Shown: positions 25,020-33,702 of the stretch, piece by piece
Layout of the letters: every line of letters begins with the position of its first letter
Numbering within the stretch: position 1 is the first letter of the stretch
Assembly (NCBI GenBank): GCA_900544115.1
Contig: UQTW01000006.1
Span: 37,750 to 101,749 of the forward strand
Reading direction: 5' to 3'
DNA: 64,000 bases
From: an uncultured Collinsella sp.
Lineage (GTDB): Bacteria > Actinomycetota > Coriobacteriia > Coriobacteriales > Coriobacteriaceae
Made by a program: the position numbers and the translations under genes
Notes under the pieces: model-generated
Told to the model about the DNA's origin: nothing
Seen by the model: the letters and a program-made list of their open reading frames with translations, nothing else
Database searches by the model: none

Positions 25020-26714
25020 CTACTTGCGGTGAGCTCGGTAGAACTCGATGAGCGCCTGGGTCGAAGCGTCCTGTTCGGCCTTGGCGGCGTCGTCGTGGAA
25101 GGCCGGGGTGATCTGCTTGGCAAGCTGCTTGCCAAGCTCGACGCCCCACTGGTCGTAGGAGTCGATGCCCCAGACCGTGCCCTCGACAAACGTGATGTGC
25201 TCGTACAGGGCGATGAGCTCGCCGAGCGCGAACGGGGTCAGTGTGTCGCCGAAGATCGAGGTCGTCGGACGGTTGCCCTCAAAGCAGCGAGCCGGGACGA
25301 TCTGCTCGGGCGTGCCCTCGGCGCGCACCTCATCGGCCGTCTTGCCAAAGGCGAGCGCCTTGGTCTGGGCCAGGAAGTTGCCCAGGAACAGCTCGTGCAC
25401 GTCCTGGCCGTTGTCGGTTGCAGGGTTGGCGGTGTTGGCGAAGGCGATGAAGTCGGCCGGAACCACCACGGTGCCCTGGTGCAGCAGCTGGTAGAAGGCA
25501 TGCTGGCCGTTGGTGCCGGGCTCGCCCCAGAAGATCTCGCCGGTGTCGGAGGTCACGGCGCTGCCGTCCCAGCGGACATGCTTGCCGTTGGACTCCATGG
25601 TGAGCTGCTGCAGGTAGGCCGGGAAACGGTGCAGGTACTGGCAGTACGGCAGCACGGCGTGGCTCTTGGAACCGAAGAAGTTGACGTACCAGACGTTGAG
25701 CAGGCCCATCAGCGCGACGGCATTGTTCTCGAGCGGCGTGTTGCAGAAGTACTCGTCGATGGCGTGGAAGCCCTCGAGGAACTGCTGGAAGCGCTCGGGA
25801 CCGAGCACGACGATCAGCGACAGGCCCACGGCGGAGTCGACAGAATAGCGGCCGCCGACCCAGTTCCAGAAGCCGAAGGCATTGGCGGGGTCGATACCGA
25901 AGGCCTCAACCTTCTCGAGTGCGGTGGAAACGGCGACGAAGTGCTTTGCCACGGCCTCGGCGTTCTGCTCATCGGAGCCGTCGATGGCGCCCTGAGCCTT
26001 GAGCTGCTCGAGCATCCAAGTCTTGACCTCGCGGGCGTTGGTGAGGGTCTCGAGCGTGGTGAAGGTCTTGGAGACGATGATCACGAGCGTGGTCTCGGGA
26101 TCCAGGCCGCGGAGCTTCTCTGCCTGGTCGTTGGGGTCGATATTGGAGATATAGCGGCAGTCGATACCGGCGTCGGCATAGGGACGCAGGGCCTCGTAGG
26201 CCATGACCGGGCCCAGATCGGAGCCGCCGATGCCGATGGACACCAGATGCTCGATCCTCTTGCCGGTAACACCCTTCCACTCACCGGAGCGCACGCGCTC
26301 GGCGAAGGCATACATGCGGTCGAGAACCTCGTGCACGTCGGCGACGACGTCCTGGCCGTCGACGATGAGCTGGCCCTTCTCGCTTGCCGGGCGGCGCAGC
26401 GCGGTGTGCAGGACGGCGCGGTCCTCGGTGGTGTTGATGTGCTCGCCGGAAAACATGGCGTCGCGGCGCTCCTCGAGCTTCACCTCGCGGGCAAGATCGC
26501 ACAGCAGCTTGACGGTCTCATCGGTCACCAGGTTCTTGGACAGATCGAAGTGCAGGTCACCGGCGTCAAAGCTCAGCTTGTTCACGCGCTCGGCATCGGC
26601 GGCGAACCAGGCCTTGAGGTCGATACCCTCGGCCTCGAGCTTCTCCTGATGAGCCTCGAGCGCCTTCCAAGCGGCAGTCGACGTAGCATCGATAGGTGCG
26701 GCAACAGTTGCCAT
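25020..26714 (-). CDS. pgi: glucose-6-phosphate isomerase
   Basis: A 564-residue enzyme interconverting glucose 6-phosphate and fructose 6-phosphate in glycolysis. Seen: SIGIGGSDLGPVMAYEAL (phosphate loop), VSKTFTTLETLTNAREV, FWNWVGGRYSVDSAVGLSL (family signature with catalytic Arg), SNGKHVRWDG with GTNGQHAFYQLLHQGT (catalytic Glu/His region), and YDQWGVELGKQLAKQI with the catalytic Lys. The start at 26714 has GAGGAGG. It lies downstream of the fructosamine cluster but has its own terminator; it would process glucose 6-phosphate from FrlB. Confidence 0.96.
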   Translation of the reverse strand: MATVAAPIDATSTAAWKALEAHQEKLEAEGIDLKAWFAADAERVNKLSFDAGDLHFDLSKNLVTDETVKLLCDLAREVKLEERRDAMFSGEHINTTEDRAVLHTALRRPASEKGQLIVDGQDVVADVHEVLDRMYAFAERVRSGEWKGVTGKRIEHLVSIGIGGSDLGPVMAYEALRPYADAGIDCRYISNIDPNDQAEKLRGLDPETTLVIIVSKTFTTLETLTNAREVKTWMLEQLKAQGAIDGSDEQNAEAVAKHFVAVSTALEKVEAFGIDPANAFGFWNWVGGRYSVDSAVGLSLIVVLGPERFQQFLEGFHAIDEYFCNTPLENNAVALMGLLNVWYVNFFGSKSHAVLPYCQYLHRFPAYLQQLTMESNGKHVRWDGSAVTSDTGEIFWGEPGTNGQHAFYQLLHQGTVVVPADFIAFANTANPATDNGQDVHELFLGNFLAQTKALAFGKTADEVRAEGTPEQIVPARCFEGNRPTTSIFGDTLTPFALGELIALYEHITFVEGTVWGIDSYDQWGVELGKQLAKQITPAFHDDAAKAEQDASTQALIEFYRAHRK

Positions 26715-26841
26715 AGAGTCCTCCTCAGCATACGAGCGCACGCCTCCATGCGCCCGGACATTCAGATGCCACTATTCTAGCGCAGGTCAAGACTATAATC
26801 AGCGAGCGTTGCCAATCGGCCCCCCAACGGCAACCGACCAA

Positions 26842-26903
26842 AAAGGGACAGGTTTATTTTGGCAGGTCAAACGCTTTACCAATCAAAAATAACCCATCCC
26901 TTT
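26842..26903. repeat. imperfect 62-bp palindromic element
   Basis: AAAGGGA at 26842-26848 plus the following ~12 bp match, as an inverted repeat, the segment 26885-26903 with two substitutions and one indel. It lies between pgi and the truncated dehydrogenase gene. The AAAGGGACAG core recurs as AATAGGGACAGA at 27574-27585. Confidence 0.45.
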
Positions 26904-26913
26904 ATGGTAAATA

Positions 26914-27438
26914 TTAGGCCGCGGCGCACACGCTGCCGAGCAGCTCGCGCAAGGGCGAGCCGATACCCTCCAGCAGTTCGGGGGCGATGATGGCGAAAAC
27001 GGGAACCTCGCCGGCGCCCACAACGGCGGGCACTTTTCCCTCGGAGACGATGCATCCGTAGGGAACAAAGCCGTCCTCGCCGGCATCGAGCACGGCCATG
27101 CGACGAGCGAGTTCGCGCGCAAAGCCCGCCGTATCGGCATCGCCGATCGCCAGGACAAAGTCCACGCCCTCATCGGTCGCCAGGGCTACGGCCTCATCGA
27201 CCAAATCGTCTCCCCCGTCGCCCCCGACCAAGCCGCAACGAAAGAGCACGCGTTCGAGCAGGGCGCGATCGAGCGAGCCCAGCGCCGCCGAAACGAGCTC
27301 ATCACGCGTGTGCTTGTCGCCTCCCAGCACGACCAGTGTCTTGGTGCCGCCATAGTGGGCAACCAATCGCCCGCACCAGCGAGCCACGTCCCCATCCGCA
27401 ACCAAGCGCGTCGGCATACCAAACCCATAGTTAACCAT
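26914..27438 (-). CDS. stand-alone N-terminal domain of an iron-type alcohol dehydrogenase
   Basis: A 174-residue protein that corresponds only to the nucleotide-binding half of Fe-dependent alcohol dehydrogenases: MVNYGFGMPTRLVADGD matches the start of that family, KTLVVLGGDKHTRDELV its first Rossmann strand, and ALATDEGVDFVLAIGDADTA the SVxD-type loop, with GDAD replacing GGGS. The ~200-residue metal-binding C-terminal domain is absent and the frame ends normally. It could be a decayed relative kept as a small protein, or non-functional. The start at 27438 has GGGGATA before it. Confidence 0.6.
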   Translation of the reverse strand: MVNYGFGMPTRLVADGDVARWCGRLVAHYGGTKTLVVLGGDKHTRDELVSAALGSLDRALLERVLFRCGLVGGDGGDDLVDEAVALATDEGVDFVLAIGDADTAGFARELARRMAVLDAGEDGFVPYGCIVSEGKVPAVVGAGEVPVFAIIAPELLEGIGSPLRELLGSVCAAA

Positions 27439-27587
27439 TATCCCCACAACCCTTCCGTGCTTTATGGTGGCATCAATCGTTAGTCTCATGCTACGAAGCA
27501 AGCTTTTCCGAGCTGTTTCGCGCTCTTTAGGGCTGCGTTAAAACCCGATGCAGCCGCACGACCATACCTGCCAAATAGGGACAGATT

Positions 27588-27646
27588 TTGACGGTGTCCG
27601 GTCGAGCAGGTATTATCGAACAGGTATTCGATAAGAACATGTGTTT
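27588..27646 (+). promoter_or_regulatory. SOS promoter with LexA boxes for the Y-family polymerase
   Basis: -35 TTGACG (27588-27593) and -10 TATTAT (27611-27616) are exactly 17 bp apart. Immediately after the -10, CGAACAGGTATTCG (27617-27630) differs from the actinobacterial/Bacillus LexA palindrome CGAAC-N4-GTTCG by one base, and a second site GAACATGTGTTT lies at 27635-27646. LexA bound here would block transcription start. Confidence 0.75.
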
Positions 27647-27661
27647 GATGGGAGGGCTCGG

Positions 27662-29167
27662 ATGGCGCACGAGCAGCACACCTACATCTGCATCGACCTC
27701 AAGACGTTTTATGCCAGCGTCGAGTGCGTCGATCGTGGGCTCGATCCGCTCACCACCAACCTGGTCGTTGCCGACGAATCGCGCGGACGCACGACTATCT
27801 GTCTCGCTATCACGCAGGCTATGAAGGACCTAGGGATTCACAACCGCTGTCGCCTGTTCGAAATACCCGATGGCGTCGACTACATTAAGGCCGTACCGCG
27901 CATGCAGCACTACATGGAGGTGTCGGCGCGGATCTACGGTATCTACCTGGAATACGTCAGTCCGCAAGACATTCACGTCTACTCAATTGACGAGTGCTTT
28001 ATCGACGTGACGCCATATCTGGACCTCTATCACACCGATGCGGAAGGCTTCGCCTGCATGTTGCGCGACGAGGTCCTCGCGCGCACCGGCATCACGGCGA
28101 CGGTCGGCATCGGCCCCAACCTATTCCAGGCCAAGGTAGCACTCGACATCACTGCCAAGCATGTGCCCAGTCGCATCGGCACACTCGACGACGAGACCTT
28201 TCGCAAGGAGATCTGGCCCCATCGCCCCATCACCGACATCTGGGGCATCGGCCCCGGCGTGGCGGCCCGTCTCGAGAAATACGGTGTCTACGACCTGATG
28301 GGGGTCGCAGCGCTCGACGAGAACCTGCTCTACGACGAACTCGGCGTCAATGCCGAATATCTTATCGACCACGCCTTCGGGCGTGAGCCGACAACCATCG
28401 CCGATATCCAAGCTTATCGCCCGCAAGCGACCTCGACCACCACAGGGCAGGTGCTCTCGAAGGGCTATGCCTACGAGCAAGCCTACACCGTCTTGCGCGA
28501 AATGGTCGATGCCGCCGTGCTGGATTTGATCGACAAACACGTGGTGTGCGACAGCATCTCGCTCTTTGTGGGCTATGCAAGCGAGCGCGCCGACATACGC
28601 CGGCTCAACGCCAGCGGCACGGCGCAGTATATAGACGGCTGCGGACACCTGCGCTCGAGTACCTCGGGCATCGAACCCGCAGCGACCGACGGCTCCGAGC
28701 TCGCGCCCCGTGCTCCCAAGCCCGTCCAGCGCGATGACGAAAGGCGTCGCCTGGTGCGCGAAGCGCAGGCAATCGATGGCATCTTTGTGGGAGAGCATGG
28801 CGGCAAACCGCGTGGTGGCTATGCCGCACTCTTTGCGCACTCCAACGCCTCGCGAAAGCTGCCCGAGCGCACTAATTCGTTTAAGAAAATCATGGGCTAT
28901 TTCGATGAGCTCTGGGCGCAGACCGTCGATCCCAAACGACCGGTCAAGCGCATCAACCTTGGCTTTGGCAACCTCATGCCCGAGGAATTTACCACCATCG
29001 ATCTGTTCAGCGATATCGAGGCCGATGAGCGCGAGCGCGACCTGGCGCGCGCCGTCCTGGCCGTGAAAGGCAAGTACGGCAAGAACGCGCTCGTCAAGGG
29101 ATTAAGCTTTACCGCCGGCGCCACCGCGCGCGAACGCAACGACCAAGTTGGAGGACACCGTGCCTAA
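27662..29167 (+). CDS. Y-family DNA polymerase (UvrX/DinB/UmuC-like)
   Basis: A 501-residue translesion polymerase. Catalytic motifs are ICIDLKTFYASVECVDRGLD at the N-terminus and VYSIDECFIDVTPY (Asp-Glu pair); TATVGIGPNLFQAKVALDI and ITDIWGIGPGVAARLEKYGV are the palm and helix-hairpin-helix regions. Thumb and little-finger domains extend to the C-terminus, with an insertion (~335-375) rich in charged residues. Length and partner fit the UvrX/YqjW type of Gram-positive bacteria. The ATG at 27662 has GGGAGGG; the YolD gene overlaps its 3' end. LexA boxes upstream indicate SOS control. Confidence 0.9.
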   Translation: MAHEQHTYICIDLKTFYASVECVDRGLDPLTTNLVVADESRGRTTICLAITQAMKDLGIHNRCRLFEIPDGVDYIKAVPRMQHYMEVSARIYGIYLEYVSPQDIHVYSIDECFIDVTPYLDLYHTDAEGFACMLRDEVLARTGITATVGIGPNLFQAKVALDITAKHVPSRIGTLDDETFRKEIWPHRPITDIWGIGPGVAARLEKYGVYDLMGVAALDENLLYDELGVNAEYLIDHAFGREPTTIADIQAYRPQATSTTTGQVLSKGYAYEQAYTVLREMVDAAVLDLIDKHVVCDSISLFVGYASERADIRRLNASGTAQYIDGCGHLRSSTSGIEPAATDGSELAPRAPKPVQRDDERRRLVREAQAIDGIFVGEHGGKPRGGYAALFAHSNASRKLPERTNSFKKIMGYFDELWAQTVDPKRPVKRINLGFGNLMPEEFTTIDLFSDIEADERERDLARAVLAVKGKYGKNALVKGLSFTAGATARERNDQVGGHRA

Positions 29168-29585
29168 ACCCAAACAACAGCCCGTGCGCCCGCCGACCGC
29201 CTTCGAGCGCCTGGCGGACCCCGAGGGCAGGCGCCGCGCCGCCGACCCCAAGCTCACTGCCAACGGTGCCGTGCGCGCCAACCGCGCCGCGCAGTTTATG
29301 CCCTTTGCCGCCCTCACGGGATACTACGAACTCGTGCGCAAGCAGGAAATCACCGTCGAGTCAAAACGTGAGCTCACGGAAGAAAAAGCCCTCGTACTTT
29401 CTAAAAAGCTCGAGGATCTCAAACGTGGCGACTTGGTTCGTGTCAACTATTACGATACATACGGCTATCGCAGCCGCACCGGCATCCTCGACGAGGCGCT
29501 CCCCGCCTTCAAGCTCCTCAAGCTCCGAGACATCGCCATCAACTTCGACGACATCCAAGACATCGAACTGCGCGGACGAGCCTAG
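29160..29585 (+). CDS. YolD-like protein
   Basis: A 141-residue YolD-family protein. RAAQFMPFAALTGYYELVRK is the conserved core, followed by a helical stretch and RGDLVRVNYYDTYGYRSRTG, a small beta barrel. YolD-like proteins are usually encoded next to UvrX-type polymerases and are thought to play an UmuD-like accessory role. The GTG start at 29160 overlaps the polymerase stop by 8 nt and has GGAGGA before it, so the two are translationally coupled. Confidence 0.85.
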   Translation: MPKPKQQPVRPPTAFERLADPEGRRRAADPKLTANGAVRANRAAQFMPFAALTGYYELVRKQEITVESKRELTEEKALVLSKKLEDLKRGDLVRVNYYDTYGYRSRTGILDEALPAFKLLKLRDIAINFDDIQDIELRGRA

Positions 29586-29611
29586 CCAAGGAAGCGCATC
29601 CAGGGCGACGC

Positions 29612-29995
29612 TTACAGCGTCATGACGTAGTAGCCCGCGTCTTTCACGGCCGTCTCGAGGACACCACGATCAACCGGCTGCTTAGAGCGCACGCGTGCCG
29701 TGTGGTCCGCATACGTCACCGTTGCCCACACGCCATCCAGCGCATTGAGGGCATTGGCTACGTTCTGAGCGCAGCCGTCACAGCTCATGCCGCCGATGAG
29801 CAGCTCATCGCTATAGGGATAGTGTGACGCATCGGTATCCACCACAACAACCTTTTTGGCCTTCTTGCCGCTCGTACCATCGCTGCAGCAACTCTTCCCG
29901 TGTGTCGAAGCGGCAATGCGACGCAGTCCAAAAAACATGCCGACGGCAATGACGGCCAGCACGATGAGATTCGCAGGGTTGAGCAAGTCACTCAT
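29612..29995 (-). CDS. membrane-anchored heavy-metal-associated (HMA) domain protein
   Basis: A 127-residue protein with an N-terminal transmembrane helix (NLIVLAVIAVGMFFGL, residues ~9-24), a Cys-Cys pair (GKSCCSDGTS) near residue 35, a Lys-rich linker, and a C-terminal HMA fold with the metal motif IGGMSCDGCAQNVANAL. Likely a copper-type metallochaperone at the inner face of the membrane. GGGGAG precedes the ATG at 29995. No CopA-type ATPase is nearby. A CsoR-like palindrome lies 29 bp upstream. Confidence 0.8.
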   Translation of the reverse strand: MSDLLNPANLIVLAVIAVGMFFGLRRIAASTHGKSCCSDGTSGKKAKKVVVVDTDASHYPYSDELLIGGMSCDGCAQNVANALNALDGVWATVTYADHTARVRSKQPVDRGVLETAVKDAGYYVMTL

Positions 29996-30023
29996 GCGCT
30001 CCCCTTTCAAGTAGCACTATCTA

Positions 30024-30042
30024 GATACCCCCATGGGGTGTC
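30024..30042 (-). promoter_or_regulatory. CsoR-like palindromic operator upstream of the HMA gene
   Basis: GATACCCCCATGGGGTGTC is a near-palindrome with runs of C and G, the form of CsoR/RcnR-family copper operators. On the minus strand it falls between a candidate -35 (TTAAGA) and -10 (TATCTA) of the HMA gene. Confidence 0.5.
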
Positions 30043-30103
30043 CCCATCTTAACCCAAAATCATGTCTGTTCGGTCAATTAGTTTCCCTCTTCAAACTTTT
30101 TTG

Positions 30104-30146
30104 TTGACCATGGCTTACTTTCGTGTATAAGTTTTCCTAGGCTAAC
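30104..30146 (+). promoter_or_regulatory. promoter and DtxR-like half palindrome for the DUF3793-flavodoxin operon
   Basis: -35 TTGACC (30104-30109) and -10 TATAAG (30126-30131) are 16 bp apart. TAGGCTAAC (30138-30146) just after the -10 matches the core of the DtxR/IdeR iron-box consensus (TTAGSCTAAC), though the outer arms do not match. Confidence 0.5.
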
Positions 30147-30169
30147 AGTTTAGATCCGTAAGGAGCGCC

Positions 30170-30874
30170 GTGACTCGAACCATAGATATCCCAACGTTTC
30201 AGGCAGCGGTCGTGCGCAACTGCTCTCCCACGCTCGCGGGCATCAAGCCGGCATCGCTCTTTACCTATCCAGGCACCTACGCCCACGGGAACGGCTCGAC
30301 CACAACCGAAACCATCGCAGAACGTCGAGCACGCCTGCTCAACGTTATCGCCCAGTGCAATCGCGAGCTTGACCCGCTCGGCATCCACCTGAGTGTTTTG
30401 GTCTGGCGGCCCTGCGGAGCACTCGTGTACGTGTACCGAGCCAAAAGCCTCGCCACCTATTTCGCAGACCCTCGCGCCCAAACAGCGCTCGCCTCGGAAG
30501 GCTACGACACGAGAGACCTTTCGACATGCCTTGTGCATTTGGCATCACGCATCACGCTCGCGAGCAATAACGTCGCGGAATGCGCTTGTAGCCAGACTCG
30601 ATGCGCACTACCCCAGCAAGCTAGCTGCAGCAACGACTGCACCTGCGAGTTTCCGCACGAAATAGGCTACTTCCTTGGATATCCCTACGACGACGTGCAC
30701 GAGTTTATCGTCCAGCGCGGCGAGAACTACAAGGTCTTTGGGGCCTGGAAGGTCTACACGAATGTCGAGCAAGCGCTTGCGATGTTTGACGCCTACCGTG
30801 CCTGCACCCAATACTTCACCTTTGTCTATCAGCAGGGCTGCAGCCTGGCGCAACTTGCCCAGACGACCCGATAG
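30170..30874 (+). CDS. DUF3793 family protein
   Basis: A 234-residue protein of the DUF3793 family, function unknown. Recognisable are CSPTLAGIKPASLFTYPG near residue 18, a helical NVIAQCNRELDPLGIHL, VLVWRPCGALVYVYR, and CEFPHEIGYFLGYPYDDVHE near residue 163, then NYKVFGAWKVYTNVEQA. It has several Cys including a CACSQTRC segment. The GTG start has AAGGAG. It is followed after 46 nt by a flavodoxin gene, the usual neighbour of this family in anaerobes, suggesting a redox or iron-related role. Confidence 0.82.
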   Translation: MTRTIDIPTFQAAVVRNCSPTLAGIKPASLFTYPGTYAHGNGSTTTETIAERRARLLNVIAQCNRELDPLGIHLSVLVWRPCGALVYVYRAKSLATYFADPRAQTALASEGYDTRDLSTCLVHLASRITLASNNVAECACSQTRCALPQQASCSNDCTCEFPHEIGYFLGYPYDDVHEFIVQRGENYKVFGAWKVYTNVEQALAMFDAYRACTQYFTFVYQQGCSLAQLAQTTR

Positions 30875-30920
30875 AACATAGAAGCCGCGGCAACCTGCCG
30901 CACAACTGAAAGGACTCAAC

Positions 30921-31340
30921 ATGAGCAAGATCGCCGTCGTCTACTGGAGCGGCACGGGCAACACCGAGGCCATGGCAAACCTCGTCGCCGAAGGCGCCAC
31001 ATCCGCGGGCGCCGAGGCCGAAGTCATCCCCTGCGCCGACTTCTCTGCCGACAGGGCCGCCGACTATGATGCCTTCGCCTTCGGTTGCCCCGCCATGGGC
31101 TCCGAGGAGCTTGAATACGATGAGTTCCAACCGATGTGGGACGAAGTCAAGGAGACCCTCGGCGACAAGAAGGTCGTCCTCTTTGGCTCTTATTCGTGGG
31201 CCGAAGGCGAATGGATGGACAATTGGAAGGCGGACGCCGACGAGGCAGGCGTCAACGTGGTCGACTCCGTCATCTGTTACGACGCCCCCGACGATGAGGG
31301 CGAAGCGGCCTGCCGCGCCCTTGGAGCCGAGCTCGCCTAG
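30921..31340 (+). CDS. flavodoxin
   Basis: A 139-residue short-chain flavodoxin, a soluble FMN electron carrier. The phosphate loop is YWSGTGNTEAMANLV at residues 8-22; FGCPAMGSEELEYDEF and LFGSYSWAEGEWMDNW are the two FMN isoalloxazine loops. It follows DUF3793 on the same transcript, and a DtxR-like site upstream suits the known replacement of ferredoxin by flavodoxin under low iron. Confidence 0.93.
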   Translation: MSKIAVVYWSGTGNTEAMANLVAEGATSAGAEAEVIPCADFSADRAADYDAFAFGCPAMGSEELEYDEFQPMWDEVKETLGDKKVVLFGSYSWAEGEWMDNWKADADEAGVNVVDSVICYDAPDDEGEAACRALGAELA

Positions 31341-31395
31341 CTGCAATGAGCTCCGCCCGTAACGCGCTCTGCACCAAAACACATTCGCGTCCCAA

Positions 31396-31434
31396 CAAAA
31401 ACGGGAGCCGGATCACATCCGGCTCCCGTTTTCT
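31396..31434. terminator. bidirectional intrinsic terminator
   Basis: A perfect 13-bp stem (31401-31413 with 31417-31429) with A-run before and T-run after, between the convergent flavodoxin and ABC transporter operons; works on both strands. Confidence 0.92.
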
Positions 31435-31457
31435 GCTGTGTCAGTCATATAAAGCGG

Positions 31458-32210
<753 letters not shown>

Positions 32211-32222
32211 AATAGAACCTCC

Positions 32223-33584
32223 TTACAGACCAGCGATATGGTCGGCGGGCGTCGCGACAACCTGTCCGGCGCTCTTGGTGGGACGCTTCTTTTTGGTTTC
32301 GGCCGTACCCAGCAGCCTCGCCTCAAGACCGCTCACCAAGCGCGCAAGCGGCAGGGTAATGACCAGATAGAACAGGGCGGCAACCACATACGGCGTAATG
32401 GAGCCCGTCGTTGCCACGATGGTGCGGGCGTTCATGACGATCTCGACCACGCCCACGGCGGCGAGCAGCGACGTATCCTTGTAGAGCAGGATAAACTCGC
32501 TGGTCAGCGTAGGCAGGACATTGCGGAACGTCTGCGGAATCATAACGTAGAGCAGCGTCTGGAAGGCATTCATACCCAGCGAACGAGCGGCCTCGTTCTG
32601 GCCCTTGGGGATCGATTGAATACCGGCACGGAAAATCTCGCACAGATACGCAGACGAGTTCATGGCCATGACGATAACGCCCAAGACATAGTCGTCCACC
32701 TTGACGCCGGCAAGCGGCAGGCCAAAGAATGCAATATAGATCTGCAGGAACGCCGGCGTACCGCGGATGACATTCACGTAGATGCCGGCAAGGCAACGCA
32801 GGATGCGCGATTTGGATATGCGCATAAGCGACAGGGCAAAGCCAAAGGGGATCGCCAGCGGAAACGCCACGAGCACGATCGAGAGCGACATAAGGAAGCC
32901 CTTGAAGACGATCGGCAGGCTCTGGACCAAAATGACCGGGTTCAGGAACAGGCGAAGGAACATGTTGGAATTCCATGCCTCGACCCACGGCTGTTCCTTA
33001 AGGTCGGCCAGGAAGTTATCGAACGCCGTCACGCCCTTAATCTCGACGGAAGGAATCTTGGAAATCTTCTTGGTCGAACCGTCGGCGAGCGTATAGGTTC
33101 CGCTAAAGACCTCATCGCCGCCCTCGACGGGGAACGTCACGCCGTAAACCTCGACACGGAAAAAGCCGCCGGCAGGCGCCGTCTCGCCAAAGTCAATCTT
33201 GAGCGTCTGGCCGTCAGCCTTGCACGTGGGCTTCATGGGCGTACGATCCATGAGGTCCTCGCCCGAGAGCATCGTCAATCGCGTGTCATCGGTACCAAAC
33301 GTTGTGCCGTCGACAAACGTCAGAGAAAGACCGCTCAGCTCCTCGTCGGCATCGGCCTGAACTTCCCAGGTAATGCGCGTCTCGGTGCCGCCGACCACAG
33401 CGCTGCCCGAACCGGTGTTGGGTCGGGCGGTAATCTTTGCGGTCTCAAGCGCCTGGGCGGTCGTGGGCGCATATGCCCCCACGCACACCAGCGCGAGCGC
33501 CACGGCCATGGCGCAGGCTAGCTTTTGGAGCAAGGCGGGCAGTGGAAAACGCTGCTCCGCAGCCCCTTTGTTCAGTCGAGACAA
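32223..33584 (-). CDS. amino-acid ABC transporter permease with N-terminal extracytoplasmic domain
   Basis: A 453-residue protein. A signal-like segment (LACAMAVALALVCVGAYAP) is followed by a ~150-residue beta-rich extracytoplasmic region (ETRITWEVQADADEELSGLS), then a HisM/GlnP-type permease with ~5 helices and the motif AGIQSIPKGQNEAARSLGMN that contacts the ATPase. Typical permeases of this type are ~220 residues, so the first half is an added domain. The TTG start at 33584 is chosen because AGGAG lies before it; longer in-frame starts exist. Substrate is probably a polar amino acid. Confidence 0.85.
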   Translation of the reverse strand: MSRLNKGAAEQRFPLPALLQKLACAMAVALALVCVGAYAPTTAQALETAKITARPNTGSGSAVVGGTETRITWEVQADADEELSGLSLTFVDGTTFGTDDTRLTMLSGEDLMDRTPMKPTCKADGQTLKIDFGETAPAGGFFRVEVYGVTFPVEGGDEVFSGTYTLADGSTKKISKIPSVEIKGVTAFDNFLADLKEQPWVEAWNSNMFLRLFLNPVILVQSLPIVFKGFLMSLSIVLVAFPLAIPFGFALSLMRISKSRILRCLAGIYVNVIRGTPAFLQIYIAFFGLPLAGVKVDDYVLGVIVMAMNSSAYLCEIFRAGIQSIPKGQNEAARSLGMNAFQTLLYVMIPQTFRNVLPTLTSEFILLYKDTSLLAAVGVVEIVMNARTIVATTGSITPYVVAALFYLVITLPLARLVSGLEARLLGTAETKKKRPTKSAGQVVATPADHIAGL

Positions 33585-33647
33585 GGTGGCTCCTATCGTA
33601 GAAGTTGCCGGCAAAACGAGACGGAAACACTCTCCGTCAAGAGAAGC

Positions 33648-33680
33648 GCAAAGGCCCTCTCCGCCAAAACGGAAAGGGCC
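33648..33680 (-). terminator. intra-operon hairpin between lipoprotein and permease genes
   Basis: An 11-bp imperfect stem (33653-33663 with 33670-33680) followed on the minus strand by TTT. Partial termination here would give more binding protein than permease. Confidence 0.6.
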
Positions 33681-33702
33681 CGCGCGCAATCAAGTAGCTA
33701 TT

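Noticed and set aside
25029..26780. 583-codon plus-strand frame opposite pgi
   Set aside because: It is the mirror of pgi codons; the minus strand has all Pgi motifs.
26842..27585. Insertion sequence suggested by repeated GGGACAG motifs
   Set aside because: No transposase frame lies between them; the motifs are short and better treated as palindromic-element remnants.
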